This document shows, piece by piece, positions 24,772 to 33,520 of a DNA stretch of 37,726 nucleotides; position 1 is the first letter of the stretch; every line of letters begins with the position of its first letter. Made by a program: the position numbers and the translations under genes. Source of the DNA: JBELHJ01 sp042091495 (GTDB taxonomy: Bacteria; Bacteroidota; Bacteroidia; Flavobacteriales; Flavobacteriaceae); the NCBI GenBank assembly GCA_042091495.1, contig JBELHJ010000023.1:1-37726 (forward strand), given 5' to 3'. The notes beneath the pieces were generated by a model, which saw nothing but the letters and a program-made list of their open reading frames with translations, did not search any database and was not told the DNA's origin.

Positions 24772-25650
24772 ATGATTCAATTAGAAAACGCCAATTTAAA
24801 ACTTACTATTAGTAAGCTAGGCACTGAGATAAAAAGCCTTATATATAAACCACAAGAAAGAGAATGTATGTGGCAAGCAGACCCTGCTATATGGGGAAGG
24901 ACAGCTCCTATTCTTTTCCCTATCGTAGGTCAGGTTAGAGATAACCACTATAAATGTAATGCACAATCTTATAACATGACACAGCATGGTTTTGCAAGGG
25001 ATTGTGAGTTTGTAGTTGTTTCAGAACATTCAGATGCTGTTACATTGGAATTAATTCAAAACGAAACAACACTTAAAAAATATCCTTTTCAATTTAGCTT
25101 GTCAATAACGTATAGAATAATTAGTCAAAAAGTAGAGGTTAGCTATAAGGTCACCAACCCTTCATCAACTGAAACACTCCCCTTCTCTATTGGCGCACAT
25201 CCTGGGTTTGCTTGTCCATTTGATAATGAAAGTTATTTTGAAGATTATGATTTAGTTTTTGAGCAGTGTGAATCTGCAAATAGAATTGAATTTTCAGAGG
25301 GATTACTCACTGGTAGCATTACAAAAGATTATTTAAACAATTCCGCAAAAATCCCAGTTAATAGAGCACTTTTCAAAGATGACGCTTTGATTTTTAAGCA
25401 ACTTAAATCAAAAACAGTATCTATAAAACACCGTTATTCTAACCAAGAATTAAAATTACATTTTAATGGCTTTCCGTATTTAGGAATCTGGACACAACCT
25501 AAACAACCAGGAAATTTTATTTGTTTAGAACCTTGGTATGGTATTACAGATTCAAAAAATAGTCCAGATGAATTTTTAGAAAAAGAAGGACGTCAAAAAT
25601 TAGCCCCTAAACAAATCTTTAAAGCCTATTACGCAATAGAAGTTATTTAA
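24772..25650 (+). CDS. aldose 1-epimerase family protein (LacX-like)
   Basis: A 292-residue protein of the galactose mutarotase-like superfamily, COG2017 type. It starts with a beta-sandwich pattern (ENANLKLTISKLGTEIKSL). Visible active-site elements are the His in TQHGFARD, the His in SIGAHPGFACPF, and a Glu in ICLEPWYGITDS. It probably interconverts the alpha and beta anomers of an aldose or sugar phosphate; the sugar is unknown. A Cof-type HAD phosphatase starts 2 bases after the stop, suggesting joint handling of a sugar phosphate. Confidence 0.87.
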   Translation: MIQLENANLKLTISKLGTEIKSLIYKPQERECMWQADPAIWGRTAPILFPIVGQVRDNHYKCNAQSYNMTQHGFARDCEFVVVSEHSDAVTLELIQNETTLKKYPFQFSLSITYRIISQKVEVSYKVTNPSSTETLPFSIGAHPGFACPFDNESYFEDYDLVFEQCESANRIEFSEGLLTGSITKDYLNNSAKIPVNRALFKDDALIFKQLKSKTVSIKHRYSNQELKLHFNGFPYLGIWTQPKQPGNFICLEPWYGITDSKNSPDEFLEKEGRQKLAPKQIFKAYYAIEVI

Positions 25651-25652
25651 CT

Positions 25653-26459
25653 ATGAACTACAACATGATATGTACCGATATAGATGGTACTTTACTTGAT
25701 AAAAATAGAGAATTATCATCTGCTACAATTAATAGTATCAAAGGATTGGATGAAATTATAGAAACCATTCTTATTTCATCAAGAATGCCAAGTGCTATGT
25801 ATCACCTTCAAGACGATTTGAACATAAAAGACAAGCCAATAATTGCTTATAATGGTGGGCTTATACTCGATCAAGACAAGGTGCTGTCTTCTACTACTAT
25901 TTCGAATACGGTTTTAGAAGCTGCAATAGCTTTTTTAGAATCAACTTCAATTCATTTAAGTTTGTATCAAAATGACGAGTGGTATGTTCCAGAGTTTGAT
26001 TATTGGGCAAATAGAGAAGCTAATAACACGAAGGTTAAACCACAAAGACAAAAATTAGAAGATACTCTAGCACTATTTAAACAAAGAAATTTAGGGGCTC
26101 ATAAAATTATGTGCATGGGTGATGCCAATGAAATTGACTATTTGTATAGAAAATTAGAAGATTTGCATGCCAATGAGATTATTCTGTACAGATCTAAAGA
26201 TACATATATAGAAATTGCACACCGTTCCATATCAAAACTTACAGCAATAAATACCCTTATTAAAACTAAATACCCTGAAACAAAGCTTAATAATATTATA
26301 GCCTTTGGAGATAACTATAATGATATTGAAATGCTATCCAAAGTGGGTTTAGGTGTAGCGGTTGAGAATTCCAAACAAGCGGTTAAACAAGCAGCAAATG
26401 ATATCACTGATAGTAACGTTAATGATGGAGTAGCAAAATACATTAGTAAACTTTTTTAA
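25653..26459 (+). CDS. Cof-type HAD-IIB hydrolase (sugar-phosphate phosphatase-like)
   Basis: A 268-residue cytosolic phosphatase. Motif I is TDIDGTLLD (nucleophile D9, acid/base D11), motif II is the Ser in TILISSRMP, motif III is a Lys in the HRSISKLTAI region, and motif IV is IAFGDNYNDIEML. A type IIB cap lies at about 85-190. Members dephosphorylate sugar phosphates and similar small metabolites with wide specificity. It is coupled to the epimerase-like gene (2-base gap), which hints at a phosphorylated sugar. No terminator was seen downstream, and a new promoter precedes the TonB receptor. Confidence 0.88.
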   Translation: MNYNMICTDIDGTLLDKNRELSSATINSIKGLDEIIETILISSRMPSAMYHLQDDLNIKDKPIIAYNGGLILDQDKVLSSTTISNTVLEAAIAFLESTSIHLSLYQNDEWYVPEFDYWANREANNTKVKPQRQKLEDTLALFKQRNLGAHKIMCMGDANEIDYLYRKLEDLHANEIILYRSKDTYIEIAHRSISKLTAINTLIKTKYPETKLNNIIAFGDNYNDIEMLSKVGLGVAVENSKQAVKQAANDITDSNVNDGVAKYISKLF

Positions 26460-26546
26460 AATTTCATTAACATTTATTTAATAATACGAAACATTAAAAA
26501 TACAATCAAATAGTAATAAGTTAACATACTTAAAAAAATTGAAAAG

Positions 26547-26554
26547 TAATTTTG
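26547..26554 (+). promoter_or_regulatory. -7 box of the TonB/phosphatase operon
   Basis: TAATTTTG is an exact TAnnTTTG box 27 bases before ATG 26582. No -33 TTG at proper spacing is seen, which would fit a promoter needing an activator. A Pho-type box could not be recognised. Confidence 0.4.
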
Positions 26555-26581
26555 ACTAAACTAATTTTTGAAATTATTTAA

Positions 26582-29338
26582 ATGAAAACTCAATTTTTTT
26601 ATGTTTTGATGCTATTGTCATCATTCTCAATTTTTGCCCAAAACGGAAATTTAACAGGAAGTATTTCTGATGAAAACGGTTTACCTCTTCCTGGTGCAAA
26701 TATTTTAGTTAACGAAACGGAATATTATGCAACTACAGATTTTGACGGAAAATTCACTATTCTGAATATCTCGGAAGGAAATTACAAAGTTGAAATAAGC
26801 TATGTAGGATATGAAAATTTTACTAAAGAATTCACAATTGCTTCTGGAATAACAGAAACTCTTATAATTCAGTTAAATCCTATCACTACACAATTAGGTG
26901 AAGTTGTTGTTACATCAACATTATCTGGACAGACAAGAGCTTTAGCAACTCAAAAGAATAACACCAATATAACAAATGTTGTTTCTGCAGACCAGATGGG
27001 AAAATATCCTGATAGTAATATTGGGGAGTCTGTGAGAAGAATTCCTGGAGTAACCATTCAAAACGATCAAGGTGAAGCCAGAAACATCATTATTAGAGGT
27101 ATGGCACCTCAATTAAATAGTGTGACTATTAATGGTGAAAGAATTCCTTCTGCCGAAGCTGAAACAAGAAGTATTCAAATGGATTTAATTCCTGCAGACA
27201 TGATTCAAACAGTCCAAGTAAATAAAGCAGTAACTCCTGATATGGATGCTGATGCCATTGGTGGATCTGTAAACCTTGTTACTAGAACTGCACCTTCTAA
27301 ACAGCGTCTATCAGCAACTTTAGCAAGTGGGGTTGCAACTTTTGATAACAAACCACTATACAATGCTGCACTTGTTTATGGAAATCGTTTTGCAGATGAC
27401 AAATTAGGAGTGGTTGTATCTGGATCTTATAATGATGTTGATTATGGATCTGATAATGTAGAATTTGAGCATGGTGGTATCGATACCGATAATGATGATG
27501 TTGATGATGATACTGTTCTAGAGGATTACCAAATACGTCAGTATTTTGTTCAAAGAATTCGCAAGAGTGTTTCTGCTAATGTAGATTACCGTATATCTAA
27601 CAATCATTCAATTTTTCTAAAAGGTATATATAACCACAGAAATGATTTTGAAAATAGATTTAGATTGCGTTTTAAAGATCTTCATGAAGACGAATACACC
27701 ATAGAAAGACAAACTAAAGGTGGTGGGAAAGACAATAAAAATACTCGTTTAGAAGATCAGAAGATGTGGAATGTTCAACTTGGAGGAGAGCATTTATTTA
27801 ATACTTTAAAGATGAATTGGAGTGTTTCTACATCAGAAGCATCTGAAGACAGACCAAATGAGCGTTATGTCGTATACAGAAATAGAGACTTGGATATAGC
27901 TACAGCAGATTTTTCAAATTATGTAAATAATAACAATACAGGTTATATAACTACATCAGGTGGTGAAGAAACAGCCTACGATGACATGTCACTCAAAGAA
28001 ATTACAGAAGAACATCAATATACAGATGAGAAAGATTTAAATGCTAAACTAGATTTTGAATTGCCTGTTTCTAACTTATCTAACATTAAATTTGGTGCTC
28101 GATTAAGAACAAAAGAAAAGACTAGAAATAATGATTTCTATGAATATGAAGATGAAAATGATTTATATGAGTCCATGACTACAAGTGGAGTTAGTATAAA
28201 AGACTACACAAATGCTGATTATCTTGCAGGATCTCAATACCAGGCAGGAAGCTTTGCTACACCTAATTTTTTAGCAAACCTAAATTTATCATCTGCTGAT
28301 TTTAACCAAGTTGATCTTTTAGAAGAGTATGTTGCCGGAAATTACAACGCTAGCGAGGATATCTACGGTGGTTATGCCATGTATGAAGGTAAAATTTCTA
28401 ATAATTTTGATGTTATAGTTGGAGCTCGTTTTGAATATACTGATATAGAATATGCCGGGTTTAGTTTTGATGCAGAAACTGAAGTTGTTGGAAATACAGC
28501 TGGAACAAAAGATTACAGTAATTTTTTGCCTAACATTCAGTTAAAGTATGAATTATCTAAAGACATGTTCTTAAGAGCGGCATATACAAACACTATAGCT
28601 AGACCAGATTACTATGATCTTGTGCCTTACGAAGCTTCAAACTCTGAAGATGAAGAAGTGGAATTTGGTAACATTAATTTAGAGGCAGCTACAGCATCTA
28701 ATTTTGATTTAATGTTTGAATCTTACTTTGGAAAGTACGGATTAGTTTCTGCAGGTGTATTCACTAAAAAAATTAACGACTTCATATACGAGAGTACTTA
28801 TGACATTAATGACTCAAATTCTATTTATAACGGTTATGAAGCAACTCAAAAGCGAAATGGAAAAGAAGCTGATGTCTTTGGTTTTGAACTAGCATTTCAA
28901 TCTGATTTAAGTTTTATCTCCTCTTCAAACTTTTTCAAGAACTTAAATTTCTACTCTAATTATACCTATACTGATACCAAAACTAATGGTGTAGCTGGAA
29001 GAGAAGATGATATCGCTTTACCAGGTACTGCAGGAAATATGGTGAATGGATCGCTTACATACGACAATAATAAGTTTATGATTAAGGTTTCTGCTAATTA
29101 TACTTCTGATTATATAGATGAGTATGGCGATTTCTCTCTTTTAGATCGCTATTATGATGAGCAATTCTTTTTAGATGTAAATGCATCTTTTAACATCAAT
29201 AAACATTTAAATGTTTTTGCATCTGCAACAAACCTTACAAATCAGGAATTAAGATATTATCAAGGTGTTAAAGACATGACAATGCAAATGGAATATTATG
29301 GATTAAGAGTAAATCTTGGTCTTAAATACAATTTATAA
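26582..29338 (+). CDS. TonB-dependent outer-membrane receptor
   Basis: A 918-residue receptor. A signal peptide ends at SIFAQ. It is followed by a carboxypeptidase-regulatory-like domain (about 22-105; GSISDENGLPLPGANILVN, TDFDGKFTILNI). The plug (about 120-240) contains GESVRRIPGVTIQND, NIIIRGMAPQLNSVTINGE and DADAIGGSVNLVTR. A 22-stranded barrel follows and ends in LGLKYNL with the terminal aromatic/hydrophobic pattern. There is no SusD partner, so it is not a classical SusCD glycan importer. The stop overlaps the start of the phosphoesterase gene by one base (TAATG). The neighbours suggest its ligand is an organic phosphate or its breakdown product. Confidence 0.93.
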   Translation: MKTQFFYVLMLLSSFSIFAQNGNLTGSISDENGLPLPGANILVNETEYYATTDFDGKFTILNISEGNYKVEISYVGYENFTKEFTIASGITETLIIQLNPITTQLGEVVVTSTLSGQTRALATQKNNTNITNVVSADQMGKYPDSNIGESVRRIPGVTIQNDQGEARNIIIRGMAPQLNSVTINGERIPSAEAETRSIQMDLIPADMIQTVQVNKAVTPDMDADAIGGSVNLVTRTAPSKQRLSATLASGVATFDNKPLYNAALVYGNRFADDKLGVVVSGSYNDVDYGSDNVEFEHGGIDTDNDDVDDDTVLEDYQIRQYFVQRIRKSVSANVDYRISNNHSIFLKGIYNHRNDFENRFRLRFKDLHEDEYTIERQTKGGGKDNKNTRLEDQKMWNVQLGGEHLFNTLKMNWSVSTSEASEDRPNERYVVYRNRDLDIATADFSNYVNNNNTGYITTSGGEETAYDDMSLKEITEEHQYTDEKDLNAKLDFELPVSNLSNIKFGARLRTKEKTRNNDFYEYEDENDLYESMTTSGVSIKDYTNADYLAGSQYQAGSFATPNFLANLNLSSADFNQVDLLEEYVAGNYNASEDIYGGYAMYEGKISNNFDVIVGARFEYTDIEYAGFSFDAETEVVGNTAGTKDYSNFLPNIQLKYELSKDMFLRAAYTNTIARPDYYDLVPYEASNSEDEEVEFGNINLEAATASNFDLMFESYFGKYGLVSAGVFTKKINDFIYESTYDINDSNSIYNGYEATQKRNGKEADVFGFELAFQSDLSFISSSNFFKNLNFYSNYTYTDTKTNGVAGREDDIALPGTAGNMVNGSLTYDNNKFMIKVSANYTSDYIDEYGDFSLLDRYYDEQFFLDVNASFNINKHLNVFASATNLTNQELRYYQGVKDMTMQMEYYGLRVNLGLKYNL

Positions 29339-30354
29339 TGAAACATAATTTTTTAGTATTTGTTTCTTTAATACTAATGGTAGGCTGTAAAAAGCCTACC
29401 ATTTTAGTTAAAGAGAATCACTCAGATTTACATACGTATTTTGAACAAAAATACCCATCAAAACTCAAGCTTGAAGGTTTAAAAAATCTGATTGAAGTAC
29501 AAGATGCCACGCACTTTTTTGTAATTGGTGATTGGGGTCGTCAAGGATATTTTAATCAAGCATCATTGGGGGCTACTATGAATCAAATAAGTATGGTTAT
29601 CGAACCCGAATTCATTATTTCTACGGGAGATAATTTTTACGATAGCGGGGTAGCTTCTGTTAATGATCCGTTATGGACGTATTCATTTGAGCAAATATAT
29701 AAGGGAAATTTTCTTCAAGTACCATGGTATGTAACTTTAGGAAATCATGACTACAGAGGAAATATTCAAGCTCAGATTGATTACTCTGATATTTCACGTC
29801 GTTGGACATTGCCAGCTCCCTACTGGTGTAAAACTGAATCTATTGATGACACTGATGTTTCTATTGAATTTACATTTATAGATACCACCCCATTTCAAGA
29901 TGATTATTATAAAAAGGCAAAATATAAAGATGTCGTTTCAAAAACAGACACCTTAGCTCAAAAGAAGTGGATTATTGAAAGACTTGGCAAAATTAGTGAT
30001 GTTAATTGGAATATTGTTGTTGGGCATCACCCCATGTATACTGGAGGTAAACGTGTTAATGATGCATCCTATACCAGAAAACATTTGGAATCACTTTTTG
30101 ATGAAAATTATGTTGATGTTTACTTTTGTGGCCATGAACACGATCTACAACATATCAAACCAGAAAATCACAATACACATCATTTGATTAGTGGTGCAGG
30201 ATCAGAAGTTAGACCAACTAAAATGACAACAGATAGCCTGGCGGCAGTATCTGAAACAGGAATTATGGTAATAAGTGTGACTCACGATGAATTACTAATA
30301 CAATTCGTAAATTACAAAGGTGAAGTAAAATATAAAACAACACTTACAAAATAA
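29338..30354 (+). CDS. metallophosphoesterase lipoprotein (purple acid phosphatase-like)
   Basis: A 338-residue protein with a lipoprotein signal peptide (LILMVGC, lipid on C17). The calcineurin-like metal-binding blocks are complete: VIGDWGRQG, STGDNFYDSG, TLGNHDYRG, VVGHHPMYTGG and FCGHEHDLQH. GDWG and GDNFYDSG resemble the tartrate-resistant or purple acid phosphatase branch. It should release phosphate from phosphomonoesters in the periplasm or at the outer membrane. It is translationally coupled to the TonB receptor by the TAATG overlap, and the MINPP-type phosphatase follows 7 bases after its stop. Confidence 0.92.
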   Translation: MKHNFLVFVSLILMVGCKKPTILVKENHSDLHTYFEQKYPSKLKLEGLKNLIEVQDATHFFVIGDWGRQGYFNQASLGATMNQISMVIEPEFIISTGDNFYDSGVASVNDPLWTYSFEQIYKGNFLQVPWYVTLGNHDYRGNIQAQIDYSDISRRWTLPAPYWCKTESIDDTDVSIEFTFIDTTPFQDDYYKKAKYKDVVSKTDTLAQKKWIIERLGKISDVNWNIVVGHHPMYTGGKRVNDASYTRKHLESLFDENYVDVYFCGHEHDLQHIKPENHNTHHLISGAGSEVRPTKMTTDSLAAVSETGIMVISVTHDELLIQFVNYKGEVKYKTTLTK

Positions 30355-30361
30355 AAGAATT

Positions 30362-31681
30362 ATGAAATATGTGCTACTTATATTAGTGGTCTTATTTAGC
30401 TGTTCCAAAAAAAAACAAGATCAAAGTAATTTAAATAAAAGTATACCTGTTTTTAAAGATAGCTTATTTGTTGGTTCTAAAACCCCATATCAACCAAACA
30501 AAACTTATTATGTAGCTCCTCCAGACAGTTTATCACCTTTTTTTGTGGCCATGGTAGCCAGACATGGATCCAGATATATGAGTGGACCAGATGAAGACAT
30601 TGCACTTTTAAACTTACTAAAAATAAGTAATAAACTTAATGTATTAACCCACAAAGGTATTGCCCTATTAAATGATATTAATAGTTTGACTAAAATTCAA
30701 AAAAATAACTACGGTGAGATCAATGCATGTGGAATGAATGAGCATTATGACTTAGGAAAAAATTTAGCTTATAAAACCAATTCAATTTTTGATTCAGAAT
30801 ACCATATAATAGCAAATGCAACCTATAAGTCTAGGACTCAAGAAAGTAGAGCTTTTTTTTTAGAAGGCATGAAAAAACAGCTTAATAAGAATCTAGCGGT
30901 TAAAAATGAAAATTTCAAAAAAGGCTCAGACTCTATTTTACGCTTTCATAAAACCAATGTAGAATATCAAAACTATTTAAGTCTACATCCATTTAAAATT
31001 CAAATAGATAGTATGAAGCATACCATCCAATTTAAGAATATGGTTTTAAAATTAGTTAATGATCTATTTATAGAAGATGAACAAGTAAGAATCATAAATA
31101 GTAAAAATTTAGAAATAAGAAATGGTGAAGACGAAATAACCATTAATAATGCAAATGATATTATATTAAGCCTCTACGAATGTTATAAGATTGTTGCTAG
31201 TCTTAAAGCAGAAAATGCACCAAGTTTCCATTCCTTTTTTACTAAAGAAGATCTTCAGTTATTGGCATTTATATCACAAATTGAAAGTTTCTATGAAAAG
31301 GGCATTGGATTTCCTGGAGAAAACATAACCTATGAGATTGCTAGACCACTTTTAAATGAAATGATTAATAAAACAAATATGGCTATTAGTAATGAAATGC
31401 AAGGAGCCTTTCTAAATTTCGCTCACGCAGAAACAGTTGCCCCATTTGCAGTGCTAACAGGTTTGCAACATTTAAAACCACAAAACAAGTTAGTTCAAGA
31501 TTACTATCCAGATTTTGAATTTATTAAAATGGCCAGTAACGTACAATGGTTGATTTTTAAAAGCAAAAAAGATAATTATTTTATTAAAGTCCTTTATAAC
31601 GAAAAAGAAATGAAAATAAGTAAATTAAAAAGTTATAACGGGTTTTATAATTGGGATGATTTTAAAGCTTTATTTATATAA
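30362..31681 (+). CDS. histidine acid phosphatase lipoprotein, MINPP-type (possible phytase)
   Basis: A 439-residue lipoprotein (signal ending LVVLFSC, lipid on C14). The catalytic motif of clade-2 histidine phosphatases is R66-H67-G68-x-R70 in MVARHGSRYM. A second arginine region is TYKSRTQESRAFF. The proton-donor motif is HAE (354-356, FAHAETVAPF) rather than HD. HAE is characteristic of multiple inositol polyphosphate phosphatases, which strip phosphates from phytate at several positions. It should therefore act on inositol phosphates or related phosphomonoesters in the envelope. It is the third gene of the operon with the TonB receptor and the metallophosphoesterase. A strong hairpin lies 180 bases downstream. 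Confidence 0.87.
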   Translation: MKYVLLILVVLFSCSKKKQDQSNLNKSIPVFKDSLFVGSKTPYQPNKTYYVAPPDSLSPFFVAMVARHGSRYMSGPDEDIALLNLLKISNKLNVLTHKGIALLNDINSLTKIQKNNYGEINACGMNEHYDLGKNLAYKTNSIFDSEYHIIANATYKSRTQESRAFFLEGMKKQLNKNLAVKNENFKKGSDSILRFHKTNVEYQNYLSLHPFKIQIDSMKHTIQFKNMVLKLVNDLFIEDEQVRIINSKNLEIRNGEDEITINNANDIILSLYECYKIVASLKAENAPSFHSFFTKEDLQLLAFISQIESFYEKGIGFPGENITYEIARPLLNEMINKTNMAISNEMQGAFLNFAHAETVAPFAVLTGLQHLKPQNKLVQDYYPDFEFIKMASNVQWLIFKSKKDNYFIKVLYNEKEMKISKLKSYNGFYNWDDFKALFI

Positions 31682-31783
31682 TAAATTTCAAAATCTCATT
31701 TTAATTCTATAAAAATTATTTTTTTTTAGTTTAAATACATAAAAATGTAGATAATTAAATTTTTATTACTATATTTAACTCAG

Positions 31784-31806
31784 ATATGAATTGTAATAAT
31801 TCATAT
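31784..31806. repeat. perfect inverted repeat
   Basis: ATATGAATT, loop GTAAT, AATTCATAT. There is no T-tract, so it is unlikely to be a terminator. It may be an operator or an mRNA 3' stabilising hairpin for the phosphatase operon. Confidence 0.5.
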
Positions 31807-31859
31807 GTAGAACCCACAAGTCTACTATTTAAATATTTTTCATCATTAGTTTTAGTTTT

Positions 31860-31888
31860 AAAAAGCTGCTTTTTTTAAGCAGCTTTTT
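31860..31888 (+). terminator. strong hairpin terminator after the phosphatase operon
   Basis: AAAAAGCTGCTT, a loop of five Ts, AAGCAGCTTTTT: a perfect stem bordered by A and T runs, so usable in both directions. It separates the phosphatase operon from the A/B cassettes. Confidence 0.85.
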
Positions 31889-31991
31889 ACTTTTCATATA
31901 TTTCTTACAAATTAATAAATTTAAACCACAACGTCCATTAAGACTAATACTACAAACACTTTTAAACCTTAATTAAATATTAAGTTTTAAG

Positions 31992-32004
31992 GTATTTCAT
32001 CGAT
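31992..32004 (+). promoter_or_regulatory. shared upstream element, copy 1 (GTATTTCATCGAT)
   Basis: An identical 13-base sequence occurs at 34725-34737, upstream of the paralogous gene A2. This copy ends 64 bases before the A1 start codon. It may be a binding site for a regulator common to the cassettes, or a remnant of the duplication. Confidence 0.4.
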
Positions 32005-32032
32005 AAAATAACAAAATTATAGGTTAAAATAC

Positions 32033-32068
32033 AGGTGTGACTATTTTTGATATAGCTAATTAACACCT
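32033..32068 (+). promoter_or_regulatory. A1 promoter with flanking inverted repeat
   Basis: An exact -7 box TATTTTTG lies at 32042-32049, 20 bases before ATG 32069. It is enclosed by AGGTGT (32033-32038) and ACACCT (32063-32068), the latter touching the start codon. The pair could be an operator around the promoter. No -33 TTG is seen. Confidence 0.4.
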
Positions 32069-33520
32069 ATGAAAATTTTTAAAACTCTGATTATAGTTCT
32101 TTATGTTTTAACATCTGTAAAAACTAGTGGACAAACCACAGGATATATTGGAATTAACACATCTTCACCTAAAGCCTTATTAGATATTCACTCAAATCAA
32201 AGTGGTGTTCAATTGCCTAGAGTAAGCCGTTTTGAACGGTTAAGTATGTCCCCAGAACATGGTACCATTGTCTTTGATACTACAGCAGGGTGCCTGGCTT
32301 ATTGGAATGCACATAAAAATAGTAATAACGGTAAGTGGGTATTTTTATGTGGAAAAGTGGCAAGTCCTTCAGCAAATTGTAAAGATGTTTATGTAACATT
32401 TAATAACACTAATCCTGTAACAATTAATGCAACAGATGTAAACAATTCAAGTTCCCCAGGGGAACTGGCTAATAGTATAACTAACTATGCCCTTTCTCAA
32501 AACACTTTTAATTATTGTGATATTAACACCAATACGCAAACCGTATTAACTATTACCAATGATATAGGATTAACAGACCAATGTACAGCAAAAGTTTATC
32601 TTAACGATGGTAATGCTTCAGGAACAAAAACTACTTTTATCAAAGCACTTAATTTAACCAATGGTAATGCTAATGATATAGAAGCTAAATTTCAAAACAT
32701 TAGCGCATTAAGTCAATTCAATTTCACATTTACTACTGCTGTTACATTTACATACAATACAACCACAACTAATAATATGGCCATATGGTCTCAAGAAGCC
32801 AGTGGTAATGTAGCCAATAGTAATTTTATGGTACTTTATATAAAAAATAATAACCTCAAATTTAAGGTTGGTAAAATAGACAACGATATAAATGACTATT
32901 ATGAATACACACTAGATAATTTAACACCTAATAAAAAATATAGTGTTGTTCTGTCTTATGATGGCAATGGTTTAACTAATGGTAAAGACAGCTACATTAT
33001 AAGACTATTGGATTTTGAGAGCCAAGCTATCATAGCTTCTTCAACGAATATAGGAACCTGGGAGACAGTTACAAACGATAAGGGCCCCCTAAAACATGGA
33101 GACATTGGAGGTATACTAAAGTTAGGAAATTCAGCTGGTTTTGGTCAATTACGCGGTAAAATTGCAGCCATGGCTATTACGTCTAAATATATTGATTGCA
33201 ATTATGAATTACTAAACTTTGCAACCAATCCCCTATTATGGATAGATAGTCAAAAAGGAGAAACACACCCTAACTTATATGGAGGTTCATATACTTTTAA
33301 TACTAATAATGCAGCAAATCAATTACTAACTTCAAAAAGCACTCAAGTCTGGCTAATGGGTGAAGCATTAAGTCCCTGTGATTTCAGACAAAACTCTGGT
33401 GTAAGAAATATTATTAATAAAGATTGTACTTGGGATGGTAACAATGCTAATAACGGAAATAATAAAGGTGTTGAAACCGCTTTAATAATTCACAATAATA
33501 ATACCTTAACCAACTTCTAA
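32069..33520 (+). CDS. secreted LamG-like protein, cassette gene A1
   Basis: A 483-residue protein with a signal peptide (ending KTSGQ). The N-terminal module (about 24-95: YIGINTSSPKALLDI, VQLPRVSRFERLS, GTIVFDTTAGCLAYWNA, WVFLCG) belongs to a module common at the start of Bacteroidota surface and tail-fibre-like proteins. A degenerate Ig/HYR-like repeat follows (about 103-180, from CKDVYVTF to CTAKVYLND). A concanavalin/laminin-G-like beta-sandwich follows (about 190-370), then FATNPLLWID and WLMGE. The C-terminus is Asn-rich and shows no T9SS sorting domain. Function unknown; glycan or surface binding is inferred from the fold. The stop overlaps the B1 start (TAATG). It is paralogous to A2. 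Confidence 0.72.
   Translation: MKIFKTLIIVLYVLTSVKTSGQTTGYIGINTSSPKALLDIHSNQSGVQLPRVSRFERLSMSPEHGTIVFDTTAGCLAYWNAHKNSNNGKWVFLCGKVASPSANCKDVYVTFNNTNPVTINATDVNNSSSPGELANSITNYALSQNTFNYCDINTNTQTVLTITNDIGLTDQCTAKVYLNDGNASGTKTTFIKALNLTNGNANDIEAKFQNISALSQFNFTFTTAVTFTYNTTTTNNMAIWSQEASGNVANSNFMVLYIKNNNLKFKVGKIDNDINDYYEYTLDNLTPNKKYSVVLSYDGNGLTNGKDSYIIRLLDFESQAIIASSTNIGTWETVTNDKGPLKHGDIGGILKLGNSAGFGQLRGKIAAMAITSKYIDCNYELLNFATNPLLWIDSQKGETHPNLYGGSYTFNTNNAANQLLTSKSTQVWLMGEALSPCDFRQNSGVRNIINKDCTWDGNNANNGNNKGVETALIIHNNNTLTNF

Larger units (their letters stand above)
31682..32068. other. 387-bp intergenic region between the phosphatase operon and cassette A1
   Basis: It holds a perfect 9-bp inverted repeat (31784-31806), a terminator (31860-31888), a 7-bp inverted repeat ACCTTAA/TTAAGGT (31966-31972, 31987-31993), the motif GTATTTCATCGAT (31992-32004) that recurs upstream of A2, and a -7 box at 32042. 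A 30-codon ORF (31786-31878) ending inside the terminator has no recognisable features. No other gene was seen. Confidence 0.6.

Noticed and set aside
26582..29338. SusC-type glycan importer
   Set aside because: No SusD gene follows, and the downstream genes are phosphatases rather than glycosidases.
31786..31878. 30-codon ORF between the phosphatase operon and A1
   Set aside because: No promoter box, no family similarity, and its end lies inside a terminator. Listed as an observation only, not as a gene.
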